A DNA stretch of 64,000 nt from Macropodus opercularis (lineage: Eukaryota > Chordata > Actinopteri > Anabantiformes > Osphronemidae), in assembly GCA_030770545.1 (NCBI GenBank), contig CM061105.1:12073001-12137000 (forward strand). Reading direction: 5' to 3'. The position numbers and the translations under genes are program-made. Of this stretch, positions 48,648 through 59,782 are shown in pieces. Each line of letters starts with the position of its first letter. Within the stretch, counting starts at the first letter, position 1. Below the pieces are notes generated by a model that was not told the DNA's origin, did no database searches, and saw only the letters and a list, made by a program, of their open reading frames with translations.

Positions 48648-48667
48648 AAAAAAAAAAAAAAAAAAAA
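48648..48667 (+). repeat. 20-base poly-A tract
   Basis: Twenty A between the convergent 3' ends; it would be poly-U in the eif3f 3' UTR. Confidence 0.9.
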
Positions 48668-48709
48668 GTACAAATATTAAATATGAATCACAAAGAAATA
48701 TGATTTCCC

Positions 48710-51083
48710 TCAGAGCAGCACCAGTTTCTCATTGAGAGCAATCTGTGCTTGGGTTAGGTTGGACAAGTAGGTCACCATCAACAGGTCCTGTTAAAAAAAA
48801 CAACAAAGTTTATAACATCTATTTTTGCATGTGTTGTGTTACAGTCAGTGATATTTGTGAGTTATACGCAACTGTGTGTGTATTTAAATAAAAATTAAGC
48901 AGTACGCCTAAATAATAGAAAACAAATCTTTGACAATGTTTCCTGTAATCAGTCTGAATTCAGCAAGTTTAAAAAAAAAAAAAAATGATGGATGGAAGGA
49001 TGATGACAGCGATTTGGAGATACCTGTTTTTTTTTTTTTTTTACAGTCAACAATAACACTTACATTGATGTTGGAATTGAGCATGTTTTCAAACTCCTCA
49101 GCTGAGATGGTGGGAACCTTGTTGACCAGGTCCATCAGAAAACGACCCACGCTGTTATCTGCCGTCACCTTGCCAGACTGAGACAGATTGAATAAGATCT
49201 TAATGGTTCTATTGATGTGTGAACTGACTACTGAAGGTCACTCACAAAATACTTTAACCGTGCACATATTCACAGCATTGTGTAATCCATTAACCTACAT
49301 GATTCATGTCAAAAACACACAGAGCACAAACTAAAATTACTGACTCACTGTTACACTACTATAGCTGTATTACAATTCAGCCAACGCTTACCAGCACATC
49401 CTCAATGTAGGCTAGCATGGTGGTGAGCATGTCCTGTATCCTGGATGCAGCACAACCTACTTGGGACAGATCAGAGGTCAGCCCCTTGGTACGAGTGGGA
49501 GCTAGACGTGTCCTCTGCAGAAGATCCACTGCAACACAACAAAGAAAAGGCTAAATCAGAGGCTAGTAAAACCAAAGTTTCATATGACAAGCTCAGCTAG
49601 ATGTCCAGTAGCTGTAGATTAGAATTTCAACAGCACAAACACTTGGTTGGGACCCTGATTCATTTGTATACTTACCGCCTATTCTCTCTGTGTCGTAGTA
49701 AACATACTTGACACTTAATGGGGTGAACATCACACCAACGGTCTTTGCTGGCACTCCCATCTGGGCACTGTGTGGGAGAGACACGCAAGCACATTCAAAC
49801 ACACTTTCAGTCTGTAAAAGATCACACAGTCATTGACAGGAAGCTCAGCCAACCTGACGTAGGCGCGGATGCTCATCTTGCCGCTCTGCAGTGCTGTGTC
49901 CACGGTCAGGTGAATGGGGTTTGAGGCCTCACGGCTGTAATACTCATGAATGAGCACCGAGTGTTCTGTAATGTCAAAACCTGTGGCGTACCTGTTAAGA
50001 AAAACACAACAGGTGAGAAAAGCCTTTACCCACTCATTTCTGTTCGGAAATTCCAGACTTGATTAACAGACGCACCAGCCAATGATGACCTCAGTGGGGG
50101 ACACTCTCTTGTGGAGTTCGTACATGTTCTTGGCAAACTCCATGTCTACAGCCACCTGTTGTAAAAGACAGCATAGCCACTTCCTATAAAACAGCTTCTC
50201 ACTGTAAAACGTTTAGCCACCTTGGTCTAAAAAGGTTTCCAAGAAGTCTAGGATACTTTCTGTTGACGTTCTATGAATAACAAGCATGTCATAACAACAC
50301 GTCTGATCTGGTTAGTTCTATAATTTTCTACTTAAAGCTGTGATCTCCTATCCAGGCCTACAGCTGTGACCGTTGCGTGTGCAAGCGATGAAAAGTGGCG
50401 AAAACTAGCTGCAAATCCCAATTGAACACGCACATACAGTATTTGCTCGAAGTACGTCACACTGAGAATAAACTGGTTAGACATCATACCTCATCTTCCG
50501 ACTCATTGTGGGGGACAGAGAAGCAGTTGGTCACCTCAATAGTGTGCTTGTCAATAGTACCTGAAAGGAACACAGCGAAATGGGATATTATTCATCTCTG
50601 ACTAGTTATACTTAGCTAACAAGATCCGTTAGCATATGCTAATAACAATAACAGCGTTAACTTAAACGAGTACGTGTCATTACAGCGCTAATATATCACA
50701 AGACGGATTACTCGACCAACTCGAGTTACATATACACTATTTGCACATATGCCATCATTTTATCTGATTGCTGACTAAGCGATGCTGCGAGGTGCTTGGC
50801 AAGCTAAGATTCGCTAACATTAGCCAGATGTAGAGTTAGCCTATAGCTCCTAACTCAGCTAGCCAGCGTGGGTTAGCGGGCAAGCTAGCAGGAGCTAACT
50901 AGCCACCACCGGTCTTAACAGAAGAACTTCAGCACAACGGCAGAGAACAAACGGGCTGCGGTTCTGCTCACCCAGCAGGGTCCCAATTACACGACTCGCG
51001 CCTTCATTTCTTCGCTCGTAAGAGTCGCAGATAGACGCGACAACCACGGGATGAATTTTCACCACTGGCCCGAACACCGACAT
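48710..51083 (-). CDS. eif3f: eukaryotic translation initiation factor 3 subunit F
   Basis: MPN-domain subunit of the eIF3 complex, which bridges the 40S ribosome and mRNA in cytoplasmic translation initiation. Exons: 51083-50972, 50560-50490, 50155-50076, 49991-49854, 49767-49676, 49528-49392, 49177-49064, 48787-48710; phases agree (822 nt, 273 aa). It starts MSVFGPVVKIHPVVVASICD. Conserved blocks are SYERRNEGASRVIGTLLG, VTNCFSVPHNESEDE, VAVDMEFAKNMYELHKRVSP, YATGFDITEHSVLIHEYYSR, NPIHLTVDTALQSGKMSIRA, VGVMFTPLSVKYVYYDTERI and the helical C-terminus through LLMVTYLSNLTQAQIALNEK. The JAMM metal-binding motif is absent, as expected for this subunit. The alanine/proline-rich N-terminal extension of human eIF3f (357 aa) is missing, which explains the shorter length. 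Confidence 0.97.
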
Positions 51084-52252
51084 CTTGGAAAAGGAGGAAC
51101 GACGCCGATGGCGGTGGAAACATATTTCGCCACCTACAGGCAGGAGGGCGAACCATTATAACTAACTTACAGCCGCTATTTTTAATGCAATGCAGCTTGT
51201 GATCCTATCTGAAAAAGGATAGATAATAACAAATCAATTAATAAACAATTATAGAACAATTTCCATAATTTTTATTGGAGCCTTGTATGTTAATTTGTTT
51301 TGGAAAAACCTTAAAAATAGCTATAAAATAGATTTACAGCAAATTAAAATCGTTTATGTCAAATTAGGATATAGTTAGTTAGATAACAGCAAGGATCATG
51401 TTGTAACAATCACAATGTTCTGCTCTTTGAACTGCATGATACTGCGGGTCTGGAAGTCGCAGGGGAAGCTCCAGAGCCCGTGGCAGGCGGGGCTGGTGGG
51501 GGCTGGGCTGATGACAGCATCCCCCGCCGCTCGGTGGCTTCACACCTGACTCGCTCCATCAGACGCACAGATGATGGAGCTCTCCACGCAGCCGGTTTAT
51601 CCTGTTGCCTCCATTTCGCGTGTCCCCTGCACGACACATGTTCTACAAATGCCGCGATTATCACACCTGAGCCTTAGTGTCGGCTTTTAATCATTCTGCT
51701 CGGACATTTAGCGGACGCGGCGTTCGCTTTTTTGTTTTGTCTACGCTGAGTGGTCGGATCGAGGTGTTCTTTGTTTTCCTGGTAAAGCGAGCATGGGTGG
51801 ACTGATGCTGCGTCGCAGTTAAACACCAGAAATGGGTCTCGTCAAACTAGAACCGACAATTCCGGGTCGTCCTTGGACCAAAATGTCGTTTTTCTTGTGA
51901 TAAAATACCTTCCTCGTCCAGGTCTTCTACAAGTTGCTACGCTGAGCAGGTAAGAATCGCTGTATTCTTTGCGGTTTTAGGTCTTTGTAGCTCGCTGACA
52001 AGTAGGCTACAACTATTTCACATCCATCCATCAGGCGTAGTGCGTCATCTTGATTGTCACCATCAGTCTCATTTTGCGTCCATCCGCCACTTGCATCCAA
52101 GGGTATTCAAGACTAGACTCCATTTTACTGTGCAAACATAGACGCACGCCATGTCTCAGAGGCTGTACAACTAAAGTTGCTCTTATTTAACCTGGGCTGC
52201 CTGTGTAGGAAATCTCAGCAGGCCTAATGTAAATCCACCAATGTACTTATAC

Positions 52253-52297
<45 letters not shown>

Positions 52298-52690
52298 CCC
52301 AAGGCATTTTATGGAACATGCAAAAGAGCCCAAGAGGCTCTGATGTGCATATGCCACACTGTGCTCCAGGATTAGTCTTCCTTTTGAAACAGCTAAGTCT
52401 CAAGTCTTACAAAACTGTCCAAGATTAAGGCCAAACAAGACGATCTTCTCTTTTGATGTTCACAGTGAAGTGAAATGATGAATTAGGCACAGGTGTCAAA
52501 TTTACATGTCAAATAACAGAATATAGGTGTTGTTCATGTAGAAGGGACACAATTATCTTTAGAGAAGAACGATTTTGAACTATAAGTGTCTGTAGTAGTT
52601 TTCCTTGCTAAAATCGTTCATCAGTGAATTACTGTGACAACAAACTGGCTAATTCATTTCATTAAATCATTATGTTCTTCTCTATTCCAG
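51084..52690 (+). promoter_or_regulatory. eif3f/kcnj9 intergenic region and kcnj9 untranslated first exon
   Basis: Between divergent eif3f and kcnj9. A GC-rich part lies at about 51470-51960. A good donor, GCTGAGCAG|GTAAGAATC, ends a probable non-coding kcnj9 exon at 51949; its start is not visible. The intron runs to the acceptor TCTATTCCAG at 52690 and contains a CA microsatellite. Confidence 0.5.
52254..52297 (+). repeat. (CA)n microsatellite
   Basis: About 22 uninterrupted CA units in the 5' UTR intron of kcnj9. Confidence 0.95.
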
Positions 52691-52794
52691 GTTTCAGTCA
52701 AGCAAACAAATGGTCCAATCAATATCCACTGGACAGAGTCTGCCATAGGGAGGATATCAATACCACACTAATACACTCGATACGCACACAAGCC

Positions 52795-55700
52795 ATGGCG
52801 CTGGAGAACTCCGTCTTCCCCTCCCGCCCAGACTCCCTCTCCCTCCCTGTGGAGGGGAAAGCGGTGGAGGAAGGAGTGGAGGTGGCCACTGAGGCCACCG
52901 CCTCCACGGGAGTTTTCAACCTGTCGGAGGAGCTGGGCCACGTTGTCACCACAGAGTCAGCACTCTCCCCTCCGACCCTGGCCAAGGTCAACAGGTCATA
53001 CCATTCCAAGCTGGCCGAACGCGAAGCCAAAGCCAATGAGCCCAGGAAGAAGACCCAGGGGACGGAGAAGGAGAGGGGACGATTTGGGTGGGGTGAGTGA
53101 GTCAGTGACCGATAGGATTGAAAGTGAGCGCATTGAGCGACTCATTCAAGGACAACGCTGAATGAAGGCTTCTGTTACTGCACATCATGACTGATTCCTT
53201 TGCTTCCTATTTAACTTCTCCACAGATTAGCAGCCATTGATCAAGTCTGCTTTCTGGATGTATTGACTGAAATCGTGCACTCCCTTCCCCTCCCCATTTG
53301 TGAAGCTCCTCTAATTTGCACAGTTGCTGTACTACTGTGCTTCATCCTTCAGGGTTTTCAGCAGTATTGCACATCATTTATCATCAGGCTTCCCTCTTCT
53401 CTTTGTTTGCTCCAGTCTCTCTTCATCGCTGAAAGTAGAAAATAACCTTAAACCCCCAAAACACAGTTAATTGGAGAACTAGAAACACTACAGTAAAAAA
53501 AACATCAATTGCTGTACTGTAACTGAAGTCCAATGCTGTAGCTTCTTCTCTGAGTGTTTGATGATGACGTGTTGTTGTACTTCGTTTGCTCACCTGTCTG
53601 TTTTGATTTCTTTTATCCCTTCGTCACCAGCCAGACTTTCCTCTGAGCCGCACCGCATCGCTCTAAGTAGTTTCGTCCCCTGGCGCCTTCCTCTGTTTAT
53701 CCTCCAATCTCTCCATGCGGCTTCATTCAACTAGCATCCCCTGACTGCAGTCAGAGTTGTAGCTTCAAACAGAGAAGCCTTTTTAGACATTTAGAAAGGC
53801 AGCCCCGTGTCTTGTATGTTTGTTTTTCTGAGGGCCTCTTTAGAGCCTATGGTTTCAGCTGCCTCCAGCCTTGTTTTGTCTAAGGAACTAGGTGCAGGGG
53901 TTTTCCACGACATGAGGCCCATCTCCTTACAGTACATGTCATCTGTAATCTGGATGTAGGGTCATGTCTAAACGCGTTCATAGTATTGTAACTGGAATCT
54001 AAAATTGTCAACATTGTGTAGCTATATGTACTAGCATGACTTAAAGTTGTGTGACTAATTTGTGTTGCCTCTTCTCTTACCTTCCCCCGCATCGCACCAC
54101 CCCTTGTCTTAACCAGTCAGGACTCGGCGTAAGAGGCAGCGCTACGTGGAGAAGAATGGTCGCTGCAACGTACAGCACGGCAACATGCGGGAGACTTATC
54201 GCTACCTGACTGATATCTTCACCACGCTGGTGGATCTCAACTGGCGCTGCTCGCTCTTCGTCTTCGTCATGGCCTACGCTGTCACATGGCTCTTCTTTGG
54301 GGCCATTTGGTACCTCATAGCCTACTGTAGGTAAGAGGACACGAGAAAAAAAAGACAAAGGTTTATGTATGGTGAGAGGTCTAATCCCAGTCAAGATGGA
54401 GATAAGTGAAACTCAAAAAAATCAAAGACTACATGAGTGAAAACCAAAAACAGGTTTGACTTATGCGCGTTTATTTCTTTCTTAAAGTAAAGTACAACAC
54501 AGAAGATATACTGTGCTATTTAGTAGGATTTAGTAAGCCTGAGAAGCCTGAAAGGCTGTAACTTAGGAGAATAATACCAGTCTTCTTATTTAACTCTTGG
54601 CAGGAAAGCCAACTTTATATTTCTGATTAAATTATCGTATGACAGCTCCACCATTTCTAGCGGCTCACAGTTAAAAGATGACGCTATTAGTAGCTGGCAG
54701 TGCAAAACATTTCTGCAACAATGGCAAAGGAGCAGATGATAAAGTATTATTAATATTAGCATATGCTATATTTATTAAACACAATGTGCTGCCCCCTCAG
54801 CAGATGTGCCTGCAGGATCTGTGCTCTAATTCACCAAATGTATTCCCCTCATAATGTCGAGACCTTTCTTTATCAATTACAGGCCTCCCTGCGCGGTGCC
54901 AGAGAGCTGTGTGTTGCTGCAACACCTTGGTCACTGAGACATGTCAATAAAAGTCATGGATCATATAAATTATTTTGCACCACTTCCATGAATTAGCTCT
55001 CCTTCTCTGCCTGGAGCGGTGTTAATCAGGGACATTATCCTGTGTAGTGTGTGTTTAGTGAGACATTCTGCAGACTCTCTGTGGCACAGGATTGAAAAAA
55101 CAGCAGATGAGACCAGGTAGTGTGTGGTATACGATGGGCAATCACGATGGGAATCGTTGTGGTTGAGTACCATTCATTAGTTATGAAAATAGCTCCAGTA
55201 AGATGGTAAATATAAAAATGACGGGACAAACATACTGCATATTTCAGTCCTTTCTTAAAATATAAATCTGTGTTTATTATTCCCTCTTTACATCACCTCC
55301 CCCATCCATTCTCACTTTATTCTTGTTTTCTTCCCAAGGGGTGATTTGGACCATCTGGGAGATGAGACGTGGACACCGTGCGTCAACAATGTCAACAGCT
55401 TCATCTCAGCTTTCCTCTTCTCCATTGAGACAGAGACAACCATTGGCTACGGCCACCGTGTCATCACTGACCAGTGTCCAGTGGGCACAATGCTCCTGCT
55501 GTTGCAAGCTATACTGGGATCGATGGTCAATGCCTTCATGGTGAGCAAAAATTCAAAACCTCCTAGGTGTAGGTCATACAGCCAAACAGGATGGCATCTA
55601 ACCCAGTTTGTTTTCACAATAACACAATATTTGTGTCCTTTCAGGTTGGCTGTATGTTTGTGAAGATCTCGCAGCCCAACAAACGAGCAGAGACTCTAGT

Positions 55701-58700
55701 CTTCTCTAAACATGCTGTCATCTCTCTGAGGGACGATAAGCTCTGTCTAATGTTCCGAGTTGGCGACCTGCGTAGCTCCCACATCGTAGGGGCCAACATG
55801 AGGGCCAAACTCATTAAGTCCAAACAGACCCAGGAAGGTGAGACTCCTGGAACACAGCTGTCAGTCATTGCTTCTCATGGCAAACAGTTTTTTCTTTTAA
55901 CAGGGTTTCAAGTTTTAATCTGTAATAACATATGTTATAGGTATTTTAAAAAGTATAAAATGGTCAACTTCCACACTATTCATTTAAAAGATGTTTTCTT
56001 ACTGTGTGTGATAAAGAAAAGCTCTCACCTCGCTCTTTTTGGTCGTGTCAAGGTGAGTTTATCCCTCTGGACCAGACTGACATCAGCGTGGGCTTTGAGA
56101 CGGGAGACGATCGCCTCTTCCTGGTCTCACCGTTGGTGATCTCCCACGAGATTGACGCCCACTCACCTTTCTGGGACATGTCGCAGTCTCAGCTGGAGAA
56201 GGAGGACTTTGAGATAGTGGTCATCCTGGAGGGGATGGTGGAAGCCACTGGTGAGGAATGAGTTCAATATAGACAATGTAAATACTGAAACTCATCCCAT
56301 GGGCACTGTGATATTACACGCTTATTGCAGATTAAAATGAGAAAATGTGCATTACATTACAAGGTATTATATCTTACATAATGTAATGCTGCAGGCATTA
56401 TACTACATATCAAATATTACTTTGTAATTTAATATGGCTGAAAACTTTATGCTGTAAATGCTTTGCCACTGAAACAAGAACTGAGCATTAGGAAATTAAT
56501 CTTGCAGATGCATACAGCTGTCTGCTATTAGCGTAATACCGCCACTGGTTTACAGAAAGCATACCCTCTAAAACGGTCCATTAGAAAATGAAGTCCCTCT
56601 ACCGGGACATCTGAATTTAGATCAGCAGTTTTTAGTTTGAGAGCGCTCTTCTTCTCAGCCGCTGAGTGGGCTTTAGGAGCCGGACGCTGCTGCAATCAGA
56701 GCTAAGATATGCATATATGTATTACAGCAATAGCAAAGAGTGTGTTCAGTCAGGAAAACAACCTGGAGAGCAATCAGTAAAGAACACTGAATTATGCAGT
56801 TTTTGAATTTTTATATTGTTATTAAAAAACAATTACAGGATGTTACAGCACAAGCAATAAAGACCAGGAAGCAAGAGCATTAACTAAAACTGTTTCCATC
56901 TTCACATTAGCCAGCATTTGTCAGGGACCACTCAGCTGCCCTTGAGCAAGGCAATGAACTACTCTGCGCTAACTCGGTGTTAGTCACTGATAAATCACCG
57001 ACTAAAAGCTGCATGTTGATAACTTTGACTCTTTATTTCATCGTATGTCAGCTTTCATCTTGTAAAGCTCTTAACACCTCCAAAACCAAACATGGACAAC
57101 TTTAGAAGAAGAATTTACCCTACTGAGCTGGAAAACACCTCAGAGATTAAACATGGCAAAGTAAAGCAGAACACCTACACCTGGGTGCAGTCATAGAAAA
57201 AGATTCTAACAGAAACAAGCTGGTTTCCTTTGTGTCTCGTCATATGTCATCAAGTCATTAAAAACTGCAATTCGTCACTATTATCAGAGCCATTCACGAT
57301 GCGGCTCCATGGGGTAAAGGTGGAGTCTCTGCCTACTCCAAATATTGATTCTCTTAGTGAGAGTGTTATAGAGGGGTAGCCGACAGTCATAACTCTGCTG
57401 CAGACAGCGTTACAAGCTTCTTGCCAGTTAAATCTAATTAGATGGGTGAATAAATTACGACGTGTCTGCATCACAGATTCTTGGTGGTGTTTGACTCCCT
57501 GCGTAGCGGAGACAATCCTGGCTGTTTTGCATGCAGGAGGCTGAATAAATGTTGTCCAGGCATGGAGTGATTTCATCATTATTGGCTTGTGCAGGTATGA
57601 CGTGCCAGGCGCGGAGCTCCTATCTAACGGAGGAGGTGATGTGGGGTCACAGGTTCAGCCCGATGATGTGTCTGGCAGAGGGTTTCTTTGACATTGACTA
57701 CGGGGCCTTTCATCACACATTCGAGGTACTGTCATTGGAAGCCGGTGCGATAAGAGCTTACTGATACTGTGTTTCATTTTCCTTCATATGAAACTGAGAT
57801 CAGGGAAAAAACATTTAACCAACAGACCTTTAATTTATTTGCATTTCCTGAAATGTCTCTACCTGAGAAAGCAGGTACCGTTTACTGTTTTAAATTGTGT
57901 TTGCGTAACAGTATTGTAGTACGGCAACAGTGGCATTTGTTGGCAACGCGTAAACATGGACTCTTGGTGTAAGGTCCTCAGATACAAGCAGTCACAGAGC
58001 AAGAACGTCAATCTGCTGGTAGCAGCTGCAGTCACAGTCCTCGAAGTACGAGCTTTCTGACTAGAAAACCGGAACAACGCTGTTATCCCTATTCCTGTCT
58101 CCACCTACATGCGTGAGCAGCTGCTGAATGCTCACATTCTCTTGGGGTTGAGGAAATGCATGCAGGGAAATGTAGGCGCTCCAGTCAAAAGTATTTATAT
58201 TTTTGTAGAGACAAGATATTGCATAGACTAATGCGACATGCCAAGACTTAGTCTGAATCAGACTGAACTGCCCACTACTAGATGATATAATATATCCAAT
58301 AATAAATACTGAAAACCTGTATGGGGTTATCTTTTTAGTTTAAAGTGATCGGATTCATGTTTAATTTTGGCTTCTCTGAGCGCAGCATTGAAACATTGAA
58401 GAGATAAACATGCGTCCAAACTACTTCAATTAAACTATTTTATATAGTGATAAACAATAATCAGAATTTACATTTTAAGATTTCTTTCAGACTCCATTCA
58501 GGCTGTACTAAGTAGGAAGGACAGGCTGTATGGGTGACCACTGCCACCTATGTACAATGAGCCTGATGTTGCTTGCTGTCATTTTTTTTTCATCAAGATG
58601 AATATCACAACTACCTGTTCCCCGTTCCCCCAGGTGGACACACCCTCCTGCTCAGCTCGGGAGCTCTCATTGGCTGCAGCCAGACTTGATGCACACCTCT

Positions 58701-58900
58701 ACTGGTCAATCTCCAGCAGGCTGGACGAAGAGCCCACCTTGACCAGTCAGGTGGCCAAACAGCCGGACAGCGGCTCAGGCAACAGCAAAGCAGGGGAGCC
58801 GACGTTCATTGTCGGAGAGATGACAGACATCCAGGAGCAATCGGGATTGGGGGAGCTGAACGGCAGCGTCACCACTGACCAATCTGAATCAGAGGCCTAG
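52795..58900 (+). CDS. kcnj9: G protein-activated inward rectifier potassium channel 3 (GIRK3, Kir3.3)
   Basis: Neuronal potassium-channel subunit opened by G-protein beta-gamma and PIP2, usually in heterotetramers with other GIRKs. Coding exons: 52795-53092, 54117-54330, 55339-55540, 55645-55837, 56053-56250, 57595-57725, 58634-58900; phases agree (1503 nt, 500 aa, stop TAG). The start MALENSVF matches human MAQENAAF and has good context (AAGCCATGG). RQRYVEKNGRCNVQHGN opens the Kir core; M1 is about 145-168, the filter TIGYG is 205-209, and M2 (219-244) has the asparagine of QAILGSMVNAF. KISQPNKRAETLVFS is the PIP2 region, and FDIVV-type cytoplasmic strands follow. SCSARELSLAAARLDAHLYW identifies GIRK3, with the lysosomal signal YWSI at 435-438. 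Odd: residues 9-99 form a long extra N-terminus, the core is cut by several introns, and the end is ESEA rather than ESKV. AATAAA at 59777. Confidence 0.95.
56251..57594 (+). other. kcnj9 intron
   Basis: Intron between the exons ending at 56250 and starting at 57595. A 109-residue minus-strand frame at 57250-57579 has no recognisable domain and is not called. Nothing else is supported. Confidence 0.5.
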
Positions 58901-59776
58901 AACAGAGAATGTTTACAAAGACCTTCAGTATGTCACCACGGCATTACAGTTAGTGTTTGCAGACTTTTATTTTTAAGTAAATTTAGTAGTTTTATTAGGC
59001 ACAGTCCTACAGTATATACCACCTCCTGGGTTGCTATATGTTAGTTTTGTCTTTTATTTCTATGTTGATCTTTGTTACAAGTGTACTGTATGCGTGCTAT
59101 CTCTTTTCAAAACGTTGTGTTAGTGCCAATCACCCTTGCCTATATTATATTTAAATAACAAAACTATGCTTTAGGTGGGGTCAACAATGGTGAATCCTGT
59201 GGACCACGGCAGAATGTTAAACAGATTTTGTCTTACTGGACAAAACGCTGTGGACAAGGTGGTTGTATGTGCAAATCAAAGTAAGCGGATCGTTCACCGA
59301 TAGGTGCAATGCATAGACTCTTTATTCTCACCTGCGTATGAAAACCAGTAGATGATAGTGAGCTATGAGATGGGATTGTAGTCATTTCAAATTACTTTTG
59401 ATGCAAAGAGTGTTCTAAGATTTAATGTACATCATATGAGAAAGTATTACCAGACCAAATGTATGAACTCCTATTTGTAATTAGGTGCCTCAATTATGTT
59501 TTCTGACATTTCCAGCTCAACGGGTAAAACTGAATAGGGTATCGATCTACAACCTTTCACATCAGACAGGTCAGCACTCGAGTGTCCGTGGCTTTGTTTC
59601 ACATACGACGTTTTAGCACAAGGATTATCTGTCTTTTGTCCCCAGCCAGGTAGAAGTTCAAAGCACAATAGTGTCCTGCTCAGTTCAGCCCAAACTCCTG
59701 CTTCTGCTGCTGTGTATACATGTGGCCATTTCTACTTGATGTTTTTAATATTTAATATAACACGTCAATTAGAATT

Positions 59777-59782
59777 AATAAA
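59777..59782 (+). terminator. candidate polyadenylation signal of kcnj9
   Basis: First clear AATAAA downstream of the kcnj9 stop, giving a 3' UTR of about 0.9 kb. Confidence 0.5.

Noticed and set aside
48648..48667. Poly-A tract as the retroposed tail of the MICOS gene
   Set aside because: It starts about 70 bases after the AATAAA, past a GT-rich downstream element, and no target-site duplication was identified, so it is not good evidence for a retroposition tail.
52672..52794. Upstream in-frame extension of kcnj9 beginning at 52672 (MFFSIPGFSQ)
   Set aside because: That ATG lies in the intron before the acceptor at 52690, so it is not in the mature message; MALENSVF at 52795 matches the GIRK3 start.
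57250..57579. 109-residue minus-strand frame in a kcnj9 intron
   Set aside because: No domain or family wording, and no splice context. Length is within what chance gives in this amount of DNA.
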